Notes: generated by a model not told the origin, from the letters alone. DNA of 64,000 bases from an uncultured Photobacterium sp. (GCF_947039875.1 NZ_CAMRAN010000002.1:103064-167063), one strand, 5' to 3'; shown: positions 22,592 to 34,071, counted from the first letter of the stretch. A program made the numbers and translations.

Positions 22592-23298
22592 CAAAATCAC
22601 GTAATGTTGACCTTGCAGAAATCGAAAAGTTTGAACAAATAGCTTCACGTTGGTGGGATCTTGAAGGTGAATTTAAGCCGCTTCACCAAATTAACCCGTT
22701 ACGTTTAAATTATATCATTGACCATGCTAATGGCTTATTTGGTAAAAAAATCCTCGACGTGGGTTGTGGTGGTGGCATTTTAGCTGAAAGTATGGCGATT
22801 GAAGGTGCTCATGTAACTGGGCTTGATATGGGTAAAGAACCATTAATAGTTGCTAAACTACATGCATTAGAAACAGGTGTAAAACTCGACTATGTTCAAT
22901 GCACGGCAGAAGAACATGCTGAACATCATCATGACGCTTATGACGTAGTAACCTGTATGGAAATGCTTGAACATGTACCAGATCCAGCATCGGTTATTGC
23001 TTCATGTGCAAAAATGGTCAAGCCTGGCGGACATGTTTTCTTCTCAACATTAAATCGTAATATTAAATCATATTTATTTGCGATTGTTGGCGCTGAGCAT
23101 GTAATGAAATTAGTACCAAAAGGCACCCATGACCATCAAAAGTTTATTCGCCCATCAGAACTAATAACAATGATAGATCAAACGCCATTGCAAGATCGCC
23201 ATATTATTGGGCTTCACTACAATCCCCTCACCAACACCTATAGTCTAGGTAATAACGTTGATGTGAATTATATCGTTCATACGATTAAACCATTGTAA
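22588..23298 (+). CDS. ubiG: Ubiquinone biosynthesis O-methyltransferase
   Basis: [34 protein letters not shown]-like; gyrA neighbour. Confidence 0.97.
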   Translation: MTKSRNVDLAEIEKFEQIASRWWDLEGEFKPLHQINPLRLNYIIDHANGLFGKKILDVGCGGGILAESMAIEGAHVTGLDMGKEPLIVAKLHALETGVKLDYVQCTAEEHAEHHHDAYDVVTCMEMLEHVPDPASVIASCAKMVKPGGHVFFSTLNRNIKSYLFAIVGAEHVMKLVPKGTHDHQKFIRPSELITMIDQTPLQDRHIIGLHYNPLTNTYSLGNNVDVNYIVHTIKPL

Positions 23299-23328
23299 TT
23301 AATCCCGACTAATGCCCCTATCAATATT

Positions 23329-23351
23329 AAAGGAGAGCACTTTTCTCCTTT
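23329..23351 (+). terminator. Terminator after ubiG
   Basis: AAAGGAGA/TCTCCTTT. Confidence 0.6.
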
Positions 23352-23596
23352 AGCTACATTTCGCTAACAAACACAACAATTTAACAATCAAAAAAAAACA
23401 GTAAGATCAAGGACTATTAACATTTTATTTTGCTAAAAACACTCTTTTAATGACTCAAATTCAAGTATAAAAAGCAATAAAAATAAATTTTATTTATCTG
23501 AAAAAACACCTGAAAAAGCATTGATTTTTACTATCTATTTGATGCTATTCGCTACATCAGTGAGTTGGCACTAACTTTTTTATTGAAATCCCCATG

Positions 23597-23605
23597 TTAT
23601 CCACA
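23597..23605 (+). promoter_or_regulatory. DnaA box upstream of nrdA
   Basis: Perfect TTATCCACA. Confidence 0.6.
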
Positions 23606-23643
23606 GCTGCTCAAAAAATACCATCTTGCAAAACCACGCATTC

Positions 23644-23690
23644 ACCACTATCTTGTAAGCACTTTCGCTCAACACCCCAACATGTAGTGT
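23644..23690 (+). promoter_or_regulatory. Putative pair of NrdR boxes upstream of nrdA
   Basis: ACCACTATCTTGTAAG (23644) and CCCCAACATGTAGTGT (23675), start-to-start 31 bp; imperfect matches to the NrdR palindrome. Confidence 0.4.
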
Positions 23691-23797
23691 TTTTGCTGAA
23701 TAACGATATTTATAATAAAGATCACATTCTTTGCTAATCTAATAGATAAATTGCAAAAAAATATCATCTGCAAGGAAAACTGGGAAAATAATAACAA

Positions 23798-26065
23798 ATG
23801 ACTCAACAACTAACAGTTACCAAGCGCAACGGTCGTAAAGAACTTATCGATCTCGACAAGATCCACCGTGTTATAGACTGGGCTGCAGAAGGCTTAGAAA
23901 ATGTATCGGTATCCCAAGTCGAACTCAAGTCACACATCCAGTTTTATGACGGTATTCGTACTGATGATATTCACGAAACTATCATTAAGGCTGCGGCAGA
24001 TCTGATCTCAGAAGAAACGCCAGACTACCAATACCTTGCTGCTCGATTGGCAATTTTCCACCTTCGTAAAAAAGCCTATGGTCAATTTGAGCCACCAACA
24101 TTGTTTAGCCACGTAAAAAACTTAGTTGAAAAAGGTAAGTACGATAGTCATCTACTTGACGATTACACCGAAGAAGAATTTGCAGTGATGGATACATTTA
24201 TCGATCACTGGCGCGACATGAATTTCTCTTATGCGGCGGTTAAGCAACTTGAAGGAAAATACCTCGTTCAAAACCGTGTATCTGGTGAAATTTTCGAAAG
24301 CGCACAGTTCCTTTATGTATTAATCGCAGCTGCATTATTTAATAAATACCCAAAAGAAACGCGCCTTGATTACATTAAGCGTTTTTATGATGCTTCATCA
24401 ACATTCAAAATTTCATTACCGACACCAATTATGTCTGGTGTACGTACGCCTACTCGTCAATTTAGCTCATGTGTGTTGATCGAATGTGATGACAGCCTTG
24501 ACTCAATTAACGCAACAGCAAGCTCTATTGTACGTTATGTATCACAACGAGCAGGTATTGGTATTAACGCTGGTCGAATTCGTGCATTAGGTTCTGAAAT
24601 TCGTGGTGGTGAAGCATTCCACACCGGTTGTATCCCTTTCTACAAATACTTTCAAACAGCGGTTAAATGCTGCTCTCAAGGTGGTGTTCGTGGTGGCGCA
24701 GCAACATTATTCTACCCTATTTGGCACCGCGAAGTTGAATCACTATTAGTATTAAAGAATAACCGTGGTGTTGAAGAAAACCGTGTTCGTCATATGGACT
24801 ACGGTGTACAAATCAACCGCCTAATGTATACCCGTTTAATCAAAGGCCAGAACATTTCATTGTTCTCTCCTTCTGATGTTCCAGGGCTATACGATGCGTT
24901 TTTTGCAGACCAAGTTGAATTTGAACGCTTATATAACTTGTATGAACAAGACGACAGCATCAAAAAACAGTCGATCAAAGCAATCGAACTATTTTCACTA
25001 TTGATGCAAGAGCGTGCTTCAACAGGCCGAATCTATATTCAAAACGTTGACCACTGTAATACGCACAGTCCATTTGATCCTGCAGTAGCGCCAATTCGTC
25101 AATCAAACTTATGTCTTGAGATTGCATTACCAACCAAGCCATTGAAAAATGTTGAAGACGAAAATGGTGAAATCGCGTTATGTACATTATCCGCATTTAA
25201 CTTAGGTGCGATTGATAGCTTAGATGATTTAGAAGAGCTTGCTGAACTAACAGTTCGTGCACTTGATGCTCTGTTAGATTATCAAGACTACCCATTACCT
25301 GCCGCACGTCGTTCAACCATGAACCGCCGTACATTGGGTGTTGGTGTGATTAACTTTGCTTACTACTTAGCAAAACACGGTGTTCGTTATTCCGATGGTA
25401 GTGCAAATAACCTAACTCATGAAGCTTTTGAAGCTATTCAATATTACCTATTGAAAGCATCAATGAACCTAGCTAAAGAATACGGTGCTTGTCCGTTATT
25501 TAACGAGACCACTTATTCGCAAGGTATTTTACCTATCGATACTTATAAAAAAGAAATCGATAATATTTGTAATGCTGAATTACATTATGATTGGGAAACA
25601 TTACGTGAAGAGATCAAAACTCATGGTCTACGTAACTCAACCCTTTCAGCACTGATGCCATCAGAAACATCATCGCAAATCTCAAATGCGACCAATGGTA
25701 TTGAGCCACCTCGAGGATACGTTTCCGTTAAAGCATCAAAAGATGGTATCCTCAAGCAAGTTGTTCCAGAGTTTGCAAAATACAAAGATAACTATGAGTT
25801 ACTTTGGAATATTGGCAGCAACGATGGCTACCTACAACTTGTTGGCATTATGCAGAAGTTTATTGATCAGGCTATCTCAGCAAATACGAACTATGATCCA
25901 AGTAAGCAACCTGGCGGCAGAGTTCCAATGAAACTGCTACTAAAAGATCTGCTAAATGCCTATAAATTAGGTGTTAAGACACTGTACTACCATAACACTC
26001 GCGATGGCGCAGCGGACAGCCAAAGCGATCTAAGTGACGATGATTGTACAAGTTGTAAAATTTAA
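23798..26065 (+). CDS. nrdA: Class Ia ribonucleoside-diphosphate reductase alpha subunit
   Basis: ATP-cone N-terminus, C-terminal DDDCTSCKI. Confidence 0.98.
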   Translation: MTQQLTVTKRNGRKELIDLDKIHRVIDWAAEGLENVSVSQVELKSHIQFYDGIRTDDIHETIIKAAADLISEETPDYQYLAARLAIFHLRKKAYGQFEPPTLFSHVKNLVEKGKYDSHLLDDYTEEEFAVMDTFIDHWRDMNFSYAAVKQLEGKYLVQNRVSGEIFESAQFLYVLIAAALFNKYPKETRLDYIKRFYDASSTFKISLPTPIMSGVRTPTRQFSSCVLIECDDSLDSINATASSIVRYVSQRAGIGINAGRIRALGSEIRGGEAFHTGCIPFYKYFQTAVKCCSQGGVRGGAATLFYPIWHREVESLLVLKNNRGVEENRVRHMDYGVQINRLMYTRLIKGQNISLFSPSDVPGLYDAFFADQVEFERLYNLYEQDDSIKKQSIKAIELFSLLMQERASTGRIYIQNVDHCNTHSPFDPAVAPIRQSNLCLEIALPTKPLKNVEDENGEIALCTLSAFNLGAIDSLDDLEELAELTVRALDALLDYQDYPLPAARRSTMNRRTLGVGVINFAYYLAKHGVRYSDGSANNLTHEAFEAIQYYLLKASMNLAKEYGACPLFNETTYSQGILPIDTYKKEIDNICNAELHYDWETLREEIKTHGLRNSTLSALMPSETSSQISNATNGIEPPRGYVSVKASKDGILKQVVPEFAKYKDNYELLWNIGSNDGYLQLVGIMQKFIDQAISANTNYDPSKQPGGRVPMKLLLKDLLNAYKLGVKTLYYHNTRDGAADSQSDLSDDDCTSCKI

Positions 26066-26110
26066 GTATTAAAAGGGAGCCGCATGGCTCCCCTTTATTT
26101 TGAGGATATC

Positions 26111-27244
26111 ATGGCCTACAGTACTTTTTGTCAAACAAGCAACGATCAACTTAAAGAACCGATGTTCTTTGGGCAATCGGTCAATGTTGCGCGTTATGAC
26201 CAGCAAAAATTTGAAATTTTTGAAAGACTTATCGAAAAACAGTTAAGCTTCTTTTGGCGTCCAGAGGAAGTTGATGTATCGGGTGATCGCATTGATTACA
26301 ATAATTTACCCGATCATGAAAAACATATTTTCATCAGTAATTTAAAATACCAAACATTGCTTGATTCTATTCAAGGACGTAGTCCAAACGTAGCATTATT
26401 GCCGATCGTTTCACTGCCAGAATTAGAAACATGGATTGAAACATGGTCGTTTTCAGAAACGATCCATTCACGCTCTTATACGCACATTATTCGTAATATC
26501 ATCAATAATCCATCAATTATTTTTGATGATATTGTTAGAAATGAACATATCATTAAGCGTGCTGGCGATATTTCTAAGTACTACGATGATTTAATTACTG
26601 CAACCAATGATTATCACCGTTATGGTGAAGGCCAGCATTCTGCCGATGGTATTGCTTTCACTGTTGATCTCCATGAAATCAAAAAGAAACTGTACTTGTG
26701 CCTAATGTCAGTTAACGCACTAGAAGCGATCCGTTTCTATGTCAGTTTCGCATGTTCATTTGCTTTTGCTGAACGTGAATTAATGGAAGGCAATGCAAAA
26801 ATAATTAAGCTAATTGCACGTGATGAAGCATTACACTTAACGGGTACTCAACATATGTTGAACTTGTTACGTAATGGTCATGACGATCCACAAATGGCAA
26901 TTATTGCAGCGGAATGTGAAGAAGAATGTTTCAACATCTTTAAAGCTGCAGCAGAGCAAGAAAAAGAATGGGCTGAATACCTCTTTAAAGATGGTTCGAT
27001 GATTGGCTTAAACAAAGAAATTTTGTGTCAGTACGTTGAATACATTACAAATCTACGTATGACCGCAGTGGGTCTACGTCCAGCTTATGATGGTGCCAAC
27101 CAAAATCCAATTCCATGGATAAATTCTTGGTTATCATCAGATAACGTTCAAGTTGCGCCTCAAGAAGCTGAAATAAGCTCTTATCTTGTTGGTCAGATCG
27201 ACAATGATATTAGTGCCAATGATCTTGGTGACTTTGAATTGTGA
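26111..27244 (+). CDS. nrdB: Class Ia ribonucleoside-diphosphate reductase beta subunit
   Basis: Diiron ligands [24 protein letters not shown]; start MAYSTF. Confidence 0.98.
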   Translation: MAYSTFCQTSNDQLKEPMFFGQSVNVARYDQQKFEIFERLIEKQLSFFWRPEEVDVSGDRIDYNNLPDHEKHIFISNLKYQTLLDSIQGRSPNVALLPIVSLPELETWIETWSFSETIHSRSYTHIIRNIINNPSIIFDDIVRNEHIIKRAGDISKYYDDLITATNDYHRYGEGQHSADGIAFTVDLHEIKKKLYLCLMSVNALEAIRFYVSFACSFAFAERELMEGNAKIIKLIARDEALHLTGTQHMLNLLRNGHDDPQMAIIAAECEEECFNIFKAAAEQEKEWAEYLFKDGSMIGLNKEILCQYVEYITNLRMTAVGLRPAYDGANQNPIPWINSWLSSDNVQVAPQEAEISSYLVGQIDNDISANDLGDFEL

Positions 27245-27534
27245 GTCAACTAACCATAACGGTTAACGGTATTAAGGTTTGTGGTAATCGCCACGAACCT
27301 TTATTAACCCAGTTAGAAAAAGCCGGTATTAAACCTGAATATCAATGTCGCAATGGCATATGTGGCATTTGTCGTTGCAAACTGGTTTCAGGCACTGTGA
27401 CTCAACCAGAAACGTTGGCTTTTGTTGGTCCAAATGAAATATTAAGTTGTTGCTCAATGCCACAGCAGAATATTGAAATTAATTTTAATTATCAATTAAA
27501 TATTCAACAACACCCCATTAAAATAGCCCTTTAA
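27241..27534 (+). CDS. yfaE: 2Fe-2S ferredoxin-like protein YfaE
   Basis: [17 protein letters not shown] overlap with nrdB. Confidence 0.93.
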   Translation: MSQLTITVNGIKVCGNRHEPLLTQLEKAGIKPEYQCRNGICGICRCKLVSGTVTQPETLAFVGPNEILSCCSMPQQNIEINFNYQLNIQQHPIKIAL

Positions 27535-27574
27535 ATTATCCGATATCTTAGATCAGGATAAACAATAAAGGGCT
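27525..27574 (+). terminator. Terminator of the nrdAB-yfaE operon
   Basis: AGCCCTTTA/TAAAGGGCT with inner TTATCC/GGATAA, then T-run. Confidence 0.75.
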
Positions 27575-27605
27575 GTTTTTTATTATCAGCTATAACTATA
27601 GATAA

Positions 27606-29897
27606 CTACTTCACACACATTACATGATAAACACCATCTTCAACTTCAGTCCCTTCAGTTTCATGCTCAAAACCTGGGAATTCTTTATCCCAAATTTCTA
27701 AACTATGTAAATAACCAATTTGAGGGCTATTTTCATCACCAAAGTTCTCACCAGACATCAGCATTGGAATACCCGGAGGATAAGGAATAACGGCATTTGC
27801 AGCTATTCGTCCTTGCAGTTTGTTAGATGGCACCATCTCAACATTATCATCCACTATCGCTTCAAACGCAGCACGTGGTGTAATATCCGCTTTTGGCAAC
27901 GTCGAATAAGCCGCATTTAACATTTCAGATGGTGTATGGGTTTTCAGATAAGTAAACATTTTATCACCCAAATCTTTTAGGCCTAAATCACCATAAACTT
28001 GAGGGTGACTTGCAGCGAGATCAGGTAATACTGATTTCAGTGGAGTATTATTATCATAATGGGTTTTAAAACTCAGTAAAGTGTTCACTAAGGTTGCCCA
28101 CTTACCTTTGGTTATCCCCATTGAGAACAAGAACATAACTTGAAAATCAGTAGTACGAGTTGGCACAATACCAAACCGAGTAAGATATTGAGTGACTAAC
28201 GCCGCAGGAACACCAGTATCAAGTAACTTACCATCATCTCCCATACCTGGTGCTAATATACTGACTTTAATAGGATCGAGCATACACCAATCTTTTGGAA
28301 TATCATCAAAGCCATGCCATTTATCACCCGGCTTCATGATCCAGAAATCTTGGTTAGTGGCTAAGAGTTCTGCAGGTGCATCTTCAAAGCCATATTCAAT
28401 CCCCGTTTCAGGATCAATAATAGATTCTGCATTCCATGGTTTAAAGAACCAATCACCATCAGCAACAAACTCTCGATGTAAACGTCCCATTGCTTGGCGG
28501 TAATCCACGGCTTCTTTTATGACTTCATTAGTTAATGATTCACCACGATTTCCCGCCATTTGTGATACTGCAATATCATTTGAAACACTTATTGCATATA
28601 ACGGCGATGTCGTCGCATGCATCATGTATGACTGATTAAAACGCTCAAAACTAATATGATCTTTACCATTACGAACGTGGATCCATGAGGCTTGAGACAA
28701 TGCATTTAATAATTTATGAGTTGAGTGCGTTGCAAATACTGTCGGCCCATCATCAGGAGTATCTTGTGGCTCGCCACGCATTGCAAAATGATCGGTATAA
28801 ATAGGGTTAAAACGTGCATAGCCATACCATGCTTCATCAAAGTGGATACGGTTACTACTCTCACTTAAAATATCTTGCGCACGCTTAGCGTTGTAACATA
28901 AACCATCATAAGTACAATTTGTAACAACAGCATATGTTGCCATTCCACCCGCAAGATCTTTTGTTAATTCACTACTTTGTGCCGATTTCTTTAACCCTTC
29001 TGGCGACATTTGATCAGGATAAATCGGTCCAATAATGCCATAACGATTTCGGGTTGGCACCATATAAACAGGTAATGCCCCGGTTAACATTAGTCCTTGT
29101 TCTATAGATTTATGACAATTTCGATCACAAATTGCGAGCGTATTTTCTCGCATACAAATTTGCATAATGGTACGGTTAGCACCTGAAGTACCCGTTACCA
29201 ATGAATAAGACTTATCGGCTCCAAATACTTTTGCAGCATAGTCCTCACTTTCACCAAAAGCACCGGTGTGATCAAGTAATGATCCTAAAGAACCTCGTTC
29301 AATCCCCATATCTGAACGGAACAGCCCTTCACCATAATAATTATAAAACCGCTGACCTTCTGGTGTTTTAAGAAAACCAACCCCACCTTGGTGACCTGGT
29401 GCTGCCCACGAATATTCATGAACACTGTCATATTTCATCATTGCATTAGCAAGTGGCGGTAATAACTGCTCACGATAACGTTGCATAGCCGCAATCGCTC
29501 GCCCAGCCATAAAATCAGAGGTGTCTTCTAAAATCCATGCAAACTCACTGACTAATGACATTAAATGGCGATCAACCGTTAAGGTCATTTTCTTCCGTTC
29601 TGCGAGTAAGAAAACTGGAACACCTTGCTGACGTTGATTTAATTTTTCAATGAGAGAAAAGAACATATCATTCTCTTCTTGTTGCTGACCGGTCATGCTT
29701 GAAGTCAACATAAAGCAATCAACAGCCATATTGACATTAAGCATTGAATAACAATCATCGTAAGTAGATGCTTTGACGACAATAATTGATTCATCTTCAA
29801 ATTGTTCAACTAAACGGTCAATGGCATTTGCAACCACCCCCGTAGCTTGAGAATTATCAAAAATTAATACTCTCATATGTTTACCATAATTCAACAT
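27606..29897 (-). CDS. adiA: Biodegradative (acid-inducible) arginine decarboxylase, AdiA-like
   Basis: Very close to AdiA throughout (EYSWAAPGHQGGVGF, HFDEAWYGYARFNPIY, STHKLLNALSQAS, FPGFEHETEGTE..GVYHVMCVK); SD AAGGGA before ATG 29897. Confidence 0.92.
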   Translation of the reverse strand: MLNYGKHMRVLIFDNSQATGVVANAIDRLVEQFEDESIIVVKASTYDDCYSMLNVNMAVDCFMLTSSMTGQQQEENDMFFSLIEKLNQRQQGVPVFLLAERKKMTLTVDRHLMSLVSEFAWILEDTSDFMAGRAIAAMQRYREQLLPPLANAMMKYDSVHEYSWAAPGHQGGVGFLKTPEGQRFYNYYGEGLFRSDMGIERGSLGSLLDHTGAFGESEDYAAKVFGADKSYSLVTGTSGANRTIMQICMRENTLAICDRNCHKSIEQGLMLTGALPVYMVPTRNRYGIIGPIYPDQMSPEGLKKSAQSSELTKDLAGGMATYAVVTNCTYDGLCYNAKRAQDILSESSNRIHFDEAWYGYARFNPIYTDHFAMRGEPQDTPDDGPTVFATHSTHKLLNALSQASWIHVRNGKDHISFERFNQSYMMHATTSPLYAISVSNDIAVSQMAGNRGESLTNEVIKEAVDYRQAMGRLHREFVADGDWFFKPWNAESIIDPETGIEYGFEDAPAELLATNQDFWIMKPGDKWHGFDDIPKDWCMLDPIKVSILAPGMGDDGKLLDTGVPAALVTQYLTRFGIVPTRTTDFQVMFLFSMGITKGKWATLVNTLLSFKTHYDNNTPLKSVLPDLAASHPQVYGDLGLKDLGDKMFTYLKTHTPSEMLNAAYSTLPKADITPRAAFEAIVDDNVEMVPSNKLQGRIAANAVIPYPPGIPMLMSGENFGDENSPQIGYLHSLEIWDKEFPGFEHETEGTEVEDGVYHVMCVK

Positions 29898-29952
29898 ATA
29901 CAATCCCTTACTTTAAGATTAATAATTAAGATTTCGTTTAATACAATAAAAC

Positions 29953-31275
29953 CTACGATGACACTTTATTCTTTACCGCTTCACGACTAGCAATAAACCC
30001 ATAAAAGAAATAACCAAGTAATGTAATGATAGCGCCATAGAATACGGCTTCCTCACCAGTAGAATATGCACCATATATACTATATAGAACGGCAACAGAA
30101 CCAATAATAATACTGTTCTTATATTCTTTTTGATTAACATCTGCATTCTTCATAATAATACCGAGTGCAGTTAATGCTAATACATAAGGTACCATATTTA
30201 TAAATACGGCTAAGTTCACTAACACATTGAATTGTTTTAATAAGGTTGGAGAGATAGTCATGACGGCAAGAATTAACTCAAAGGCTAACATAATCATCAT
30301 GCCTTTAAATGGTGCATCATATTTATTTACATCGCCAAAAATTTTGGGAAATAAACGCATATCCGCAGCCACTTTAGAAACCTGAGCATTAGTAAATTGC
30401 CACCCAAGCAATGAACCTAAACAAGCCATGATTGCCATTGCGGTAATAATTTCACCCACTAATGGACTAAACATTTGCGCAAAAACAAGACCAAAAGGTG
30501 AATCCGATTTTGCTAAAATCTCGTTAGGAATAATACCTTGAATAACGGTCGTTGAAGCAATATAGGTTGCCGCAGAAAATACAGTCGCCAGCATACATGC
30601 TAATGGTACATTACGTTTTGGATTCTCAACTGTACCGGAGTTAGCACCAGCAGATTCAATGCCTAAAAAAGCCCACAATGTTAGCGCCATACCTGAATAA
30701 ATCGCACTACCAACCGAGATGTCATGCGGATTCCAAGCTTCTTCAAACACTTGAGCATCAAACCAAAACCAGCCAATAATCGATAAGCCCAACACTGGAA
30801 TAATAATACCCCATACCGTTATTGTGGATATTTGTCCGGTTATTTTAGCGCCCTTAACATTAGCAAACATGGTAATAATTAAAATAGAAATAACACCAAC
30901 AAAAGTATGTATTGGGGTTTCTTTTAACCACGGAATAAAATATTCCAAGTAGCCAACACATGACACAGCGATGGCTACAGCACTAATAACAAGACACACA
31001 TAGTAAGTATAAGAGGCAATAAAAAAACTGGATTTACCATGTGCTTTTTCAGCATAAGCTGACATCCCTCCATCATCGGTGCAATACATGCCACATTTAG
31101 CAAAAGCATAAGCAATCGCCAATGCACCAATGGCAGTAACAACCCATGCAAGTAACGCTATTCCCCCCGTAGCGGCTAAACTTGAGGGTAATAATATTAT
31201 CCCCGATCCCATCATATTAACGGTCACTATGGTTGTTAATCCCATAAGTCCCATTTTGTTATTATTTGAACTCAT
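29953..31275 (-). CDS. APC-family amino acid/polyamine antiporter (PotE-like by sequence, paired with adiA)
   Basis: VNMMGSGIILLPSSLA, GQISTITVWGIIIPVLGLSIIGWFWF, SLLGWQFTNAQV match PotE more than AdiC. Confidence 0.85.
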   Translation of the reverse strand: MSSNNNKMGLMGLTTIVTVNMMGSGIILLPSSLAATGGIALLAWVVTAIGALAIAYAFAKCGMYCTDDGGMSAYAEKAHGKSSFFIASYTYYVCLVISAVAIAVSCVGYLEYFIPWLKETPIHTFVGVISILIITMFANVKGAKITGQISTITVWGIIIPVLGLSIIGWFWFDAQVFEEAWNPHDISVGSAIYSGMALTLWAFLGIESAGANSGTVENPKRNVPLACMLATVFSAATYIASTTVIQGIIPNEILAKSDSPFGLVFAQMFSPLVGEIITAMAIMACLGSLLGWQFTNAQVSKVAADMRLFPKIFGDVNKYDAPFKGMMIMLAFELILAVMTISPTLLKQFNVLVNLAVFINMVPYVLALTALGIIMKNADVNQKEYKNSIIIGSVAVLYSIYGAYSTGEEAVFYGAIITLLGYFFYGFIASREAVKNKVSS

Positions 31276-31522
31276 AACGTGAACTACCTTCTAGCTTATT
31301 TAATTACATTTAAACACTATTATTTATATGGAATTACCCATCGCTGTGTTATATCGAAATAAGTATAATTTAAAATATGAAGGTAGGTTTATTTGTTGAT
31401 GATATATTTTAATGTTTTGACTAATATATAATTAAATAAGTTTTTTTTGCGTATTTCACTTCTTTGAACTAAGTTACTTTGTCATTTATTTAATAATCAA
31501 CAATTAATATCCACAAAAAAAA

Positions 31523-31551
31523 GCGTATAAAAGAAATTTCCTTTTATACGC
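31523..31551. terminator. Terminator between antiporter region and META lipoprotein gene
   Basis: GCGTATAAAAG/CTTTTATACGC. Confidence 0.7.
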
Positions 31552-31575
31552 CATAATATATTATTAATTAAATCA

Positions 31576-32418
31576 CTATTTTATTTTAAATGTTGCAATA
31601 ATATCAGTATTCTTATTTTTAATACTTAATATATTATTATTAATACTATAAGTGGCAAATTCAGGTAGTGCCGCTAAAAATGCTTGTTCTAGCTCCATCC
31701 CTTCCATACACATTTTACGCGTTGACGCAGCTTGACCTACTGTTAGCGTTGTTGTCGTTTGTGCTTCTAATGCACCATGGAAATTATTACAGCCAGAGAA
31801 ACCACTCACGCTGTTGGTTGTTGCATCAAATTGAATGAAGGCATTATTGCCACCAGCACCAGGCTGTACAGTTTGACCAGATAATGTCACTAATTGCCAT
31901 TGTGGGCCAGCAAGTGTTGGTTGACTCGCTTGCGGAGTGGCATTTTGAGGTGGCGCAACACGATCTAATTTAACCTCTAATGGCTGTTTTGCATCAGACG
32001 CAAACGGATCCATAGCCGACGTTGAAGTCATGATTAATTTACCATCAACTTTTACAGTGGCGCGTACATTATAACGGTGATTCGCTTGTATTTTATTTGC
32101 GTCATAATTTAGCGTAACAGGATAAGGTGGCGCACCTGCAATATCCATTGATTCAGTACTCAACGTTACCGATGGCGCATCTGCAAGAGACACATCTTCA
32201 AGAGCAACGCTCAGCACCGCACCCGGTGATAACATACGACGATCTAAATAGATAACACTAACTTCTAATGGCTTCATATCGGCTTTCTCTGCTTTAATAA
32301 CAGCTGTTGGTTGCTGAGGTGCCTTTACTGTTGCTTCATTATCATTACATGCCTGTAGCATTAATGCTGATAATATAACTGATGTTGCTAATACTACTTT
32401 TTTTAGTTTGAAAGCCAT
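31576..32418 (-). CDS. Lipoprotein with YbaY/YscW-like domain followed by META (HslJ-like) domain
   Basis: Lipobox LMLQACND; VIYLDRRMLSPGAVLSVALEDVS...; WQLVTLSGQ...FSGCNNFHG...RKMCMEGMELEQAFLAAL. Confidence 0.82.
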   Translation of the reverse strand: MAFKLKKVVLATSVILSALMLQACNDNEATVKAPQQPTAVIKAEKADMKPLEVSVIYLDRRMLSPGAVLSVALEDVSLADAPSVTLSTESMDIAGAPPYPVTLNYDANKIQANHRYNVRATVKVDGKLIMTSTSAMDPFASDAKQPLEVKLDRVAPPQNATPQASQPTLAGPQWQLVTLSGQTVQPGAGGNNAFIQFDATTNSVSGFSGCNNFHGALEAQTTTTLTVGQAASTRKMCMEGMELEQAFLAALPEFATYSINNNILSIKNKNTDIIATFKIK

Positions 32419-32627
32419 TATTTTTCCTTAAATTTACATATGCTTATTTGAAGAAATTACGTTGCTTATTTTTAAGTAACTAATCATAAATATAAACTTA
32501 TTTTTAATAGTAAAAGCAATGATTAGCTACTAAGTTATTTGAATGTTATCATTTATTTTTCCAATAATACAGCATTCAAAATGACAATAGAGAATAAGTA
32601 TAAACGTAACAATGATAAAATCACGAA

Positions 32628-33845
32628 CTATAAGCTTTCACTTATAACGCGCTCTAATGACTCATAACACCCAAATATTTCTTTACCTTGTAGATAACGA
32701 CGTAGCATATCAAACAGAACCGTTGAGATAATCCAACGTCGATTATAATTACTATATTGACGCTTAAATATTAGCTGCTGACACCAACAGCCATCTGGCG
32801 TTGTAAGGCCTAACATAAACCCACCATCTACTAATGATGGCCCTGTTGTTAATGTATAAGTCGCAGGTGCATGCAAATGTAATCGCTGGGCACGTAATGC
32901 AATTAATGTTGATAATTCAGCAGCACCAGCATTATCGTCAACCTTGTCAGTCATAACCTCACTCACCGCTAAGCGAGTACTTAATGATGGCACGTCTTGA
33001 AGCCAATTAATTGCAAACCCACCAGAGCTTTGTTCTGATAATGCTAGCGTTGCATCATCAGCTAATAAGTCAGCAATGCTACTCAGTAAACCTCTCTCAT
33101 CACCGACAATATTATCACCAAGCAATTCAGCCATTTGTGCCAATAATGTCGATACCTGATTATCGTTTTGTGGTGCAAATAACTTTATTTCAATAAAAGG
33201 CAGCGATGAGCGATAACCTAAACTGCATGTTTTGGGTAATGTTAATGGTTGAAACAGATCACTAATACCCGATTCAGATAGCCCATAAGTGTAAAGACGA
33301 TGACAGACTTTATTATCCGTGACATTAAACATAGTTTTCAAACGCGGCAGAATTTGTTCACTCACCATAATCTTAAATTCACTCGGTACACCCGGAGTGA
33401 AAAATAACCATGCACGATTTAACTGCATCATAAACCCACATGCAGTACCAACAGGATTATCAATTAGCTCAGCACCTTCAGGTAACATCGCTTGTTTAAG
33501 ATTAGCCGCAGGCATCTCTCGTCCCACTTGTTGATATTTAGCTGTCATTTCATCGACCCAAGCATCTGATTGCTCAAGACCAACATTAGCAGCCATTGCC
33601 GCAGACGCTGCAGTAAGATCATCTGATGTTGGTCCTAAACCACCATTCACAATCACAATATCAGCGCTTAAACTGCACATTTCTATTTCTTTGGCTAATG
33701 CTTCATAGTTATCACCCACAGTAACTCGACGTGTCATCGCAAAGCCTTGCTCAAAAAACTGTGCCGATAACCATGCTGCATTAGTATCGGTAATATCGCC
33801 ATACAGTACTTCTTCACCCGTACTTATCATCACTACACTTAGCAT
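32628..33845 (-). CDS. CinA-like protein (MoCF-binding domain, degenerate PncC-like C-terminus; YfaY type)
   Basis: MLSVVMISTGEEVLYGDITDTNAAWLS, NGGLGPTSDDLTA, TPGVPSEFKIM. Confidence 0.88.
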   Translation of the reverse strand: MLSVVMISTGEEVLYGDITDTNAAWLSAQFFEQGFAMTRRVTVGDNYEALAKEIEMCSLSADIVIVNGGLGPTSDDLTAASAAMAANVGLEQSDAWVDEMTAKYQQVGREMPAANLKQAMLPEGAELIDNPVGTACGFMMQLNRAWLFFTPGVPSEFKIMVSEQILPRLKTMFNVTDNKVCHRLYTYGLSESGISDLFQPLTLPKTCSLGYRSSLPFIEIKLFAPQNDNQVSTLLAQMAELLGDNIVGDERGLLSSIADLLADDATLALSEQSSGGFAINWLQDVPSLSTRLAVSEVMTDKVDDNAGAAELSTLIALRAQRLHLHAPATYTLTTGPSLVDGGFMLGLTTPDGCWCQQLIFKRQYSNYNRRWIISTVLFDMLRRYLQGKEIFGCYESLERVISESL

Positions 33846-34071
33846 GGCTATCATGTCCTATATAAAGATTATTAATTAATAACAGTCTATGCCGAACCTT
33901 ACGCCATGAACAGAATATTATGCATCATCATTATTATTGATTTCTTTTTTACTATGCCAGATTGAGTGTAAATAATAATTTACACAATAAAGACACGTTG
34001 ACAGCCATAATCTCTATCGTTAAGGTAGCACTTAGCAGCAAATTATCATTAATTTGTTATTATATTCAGCT

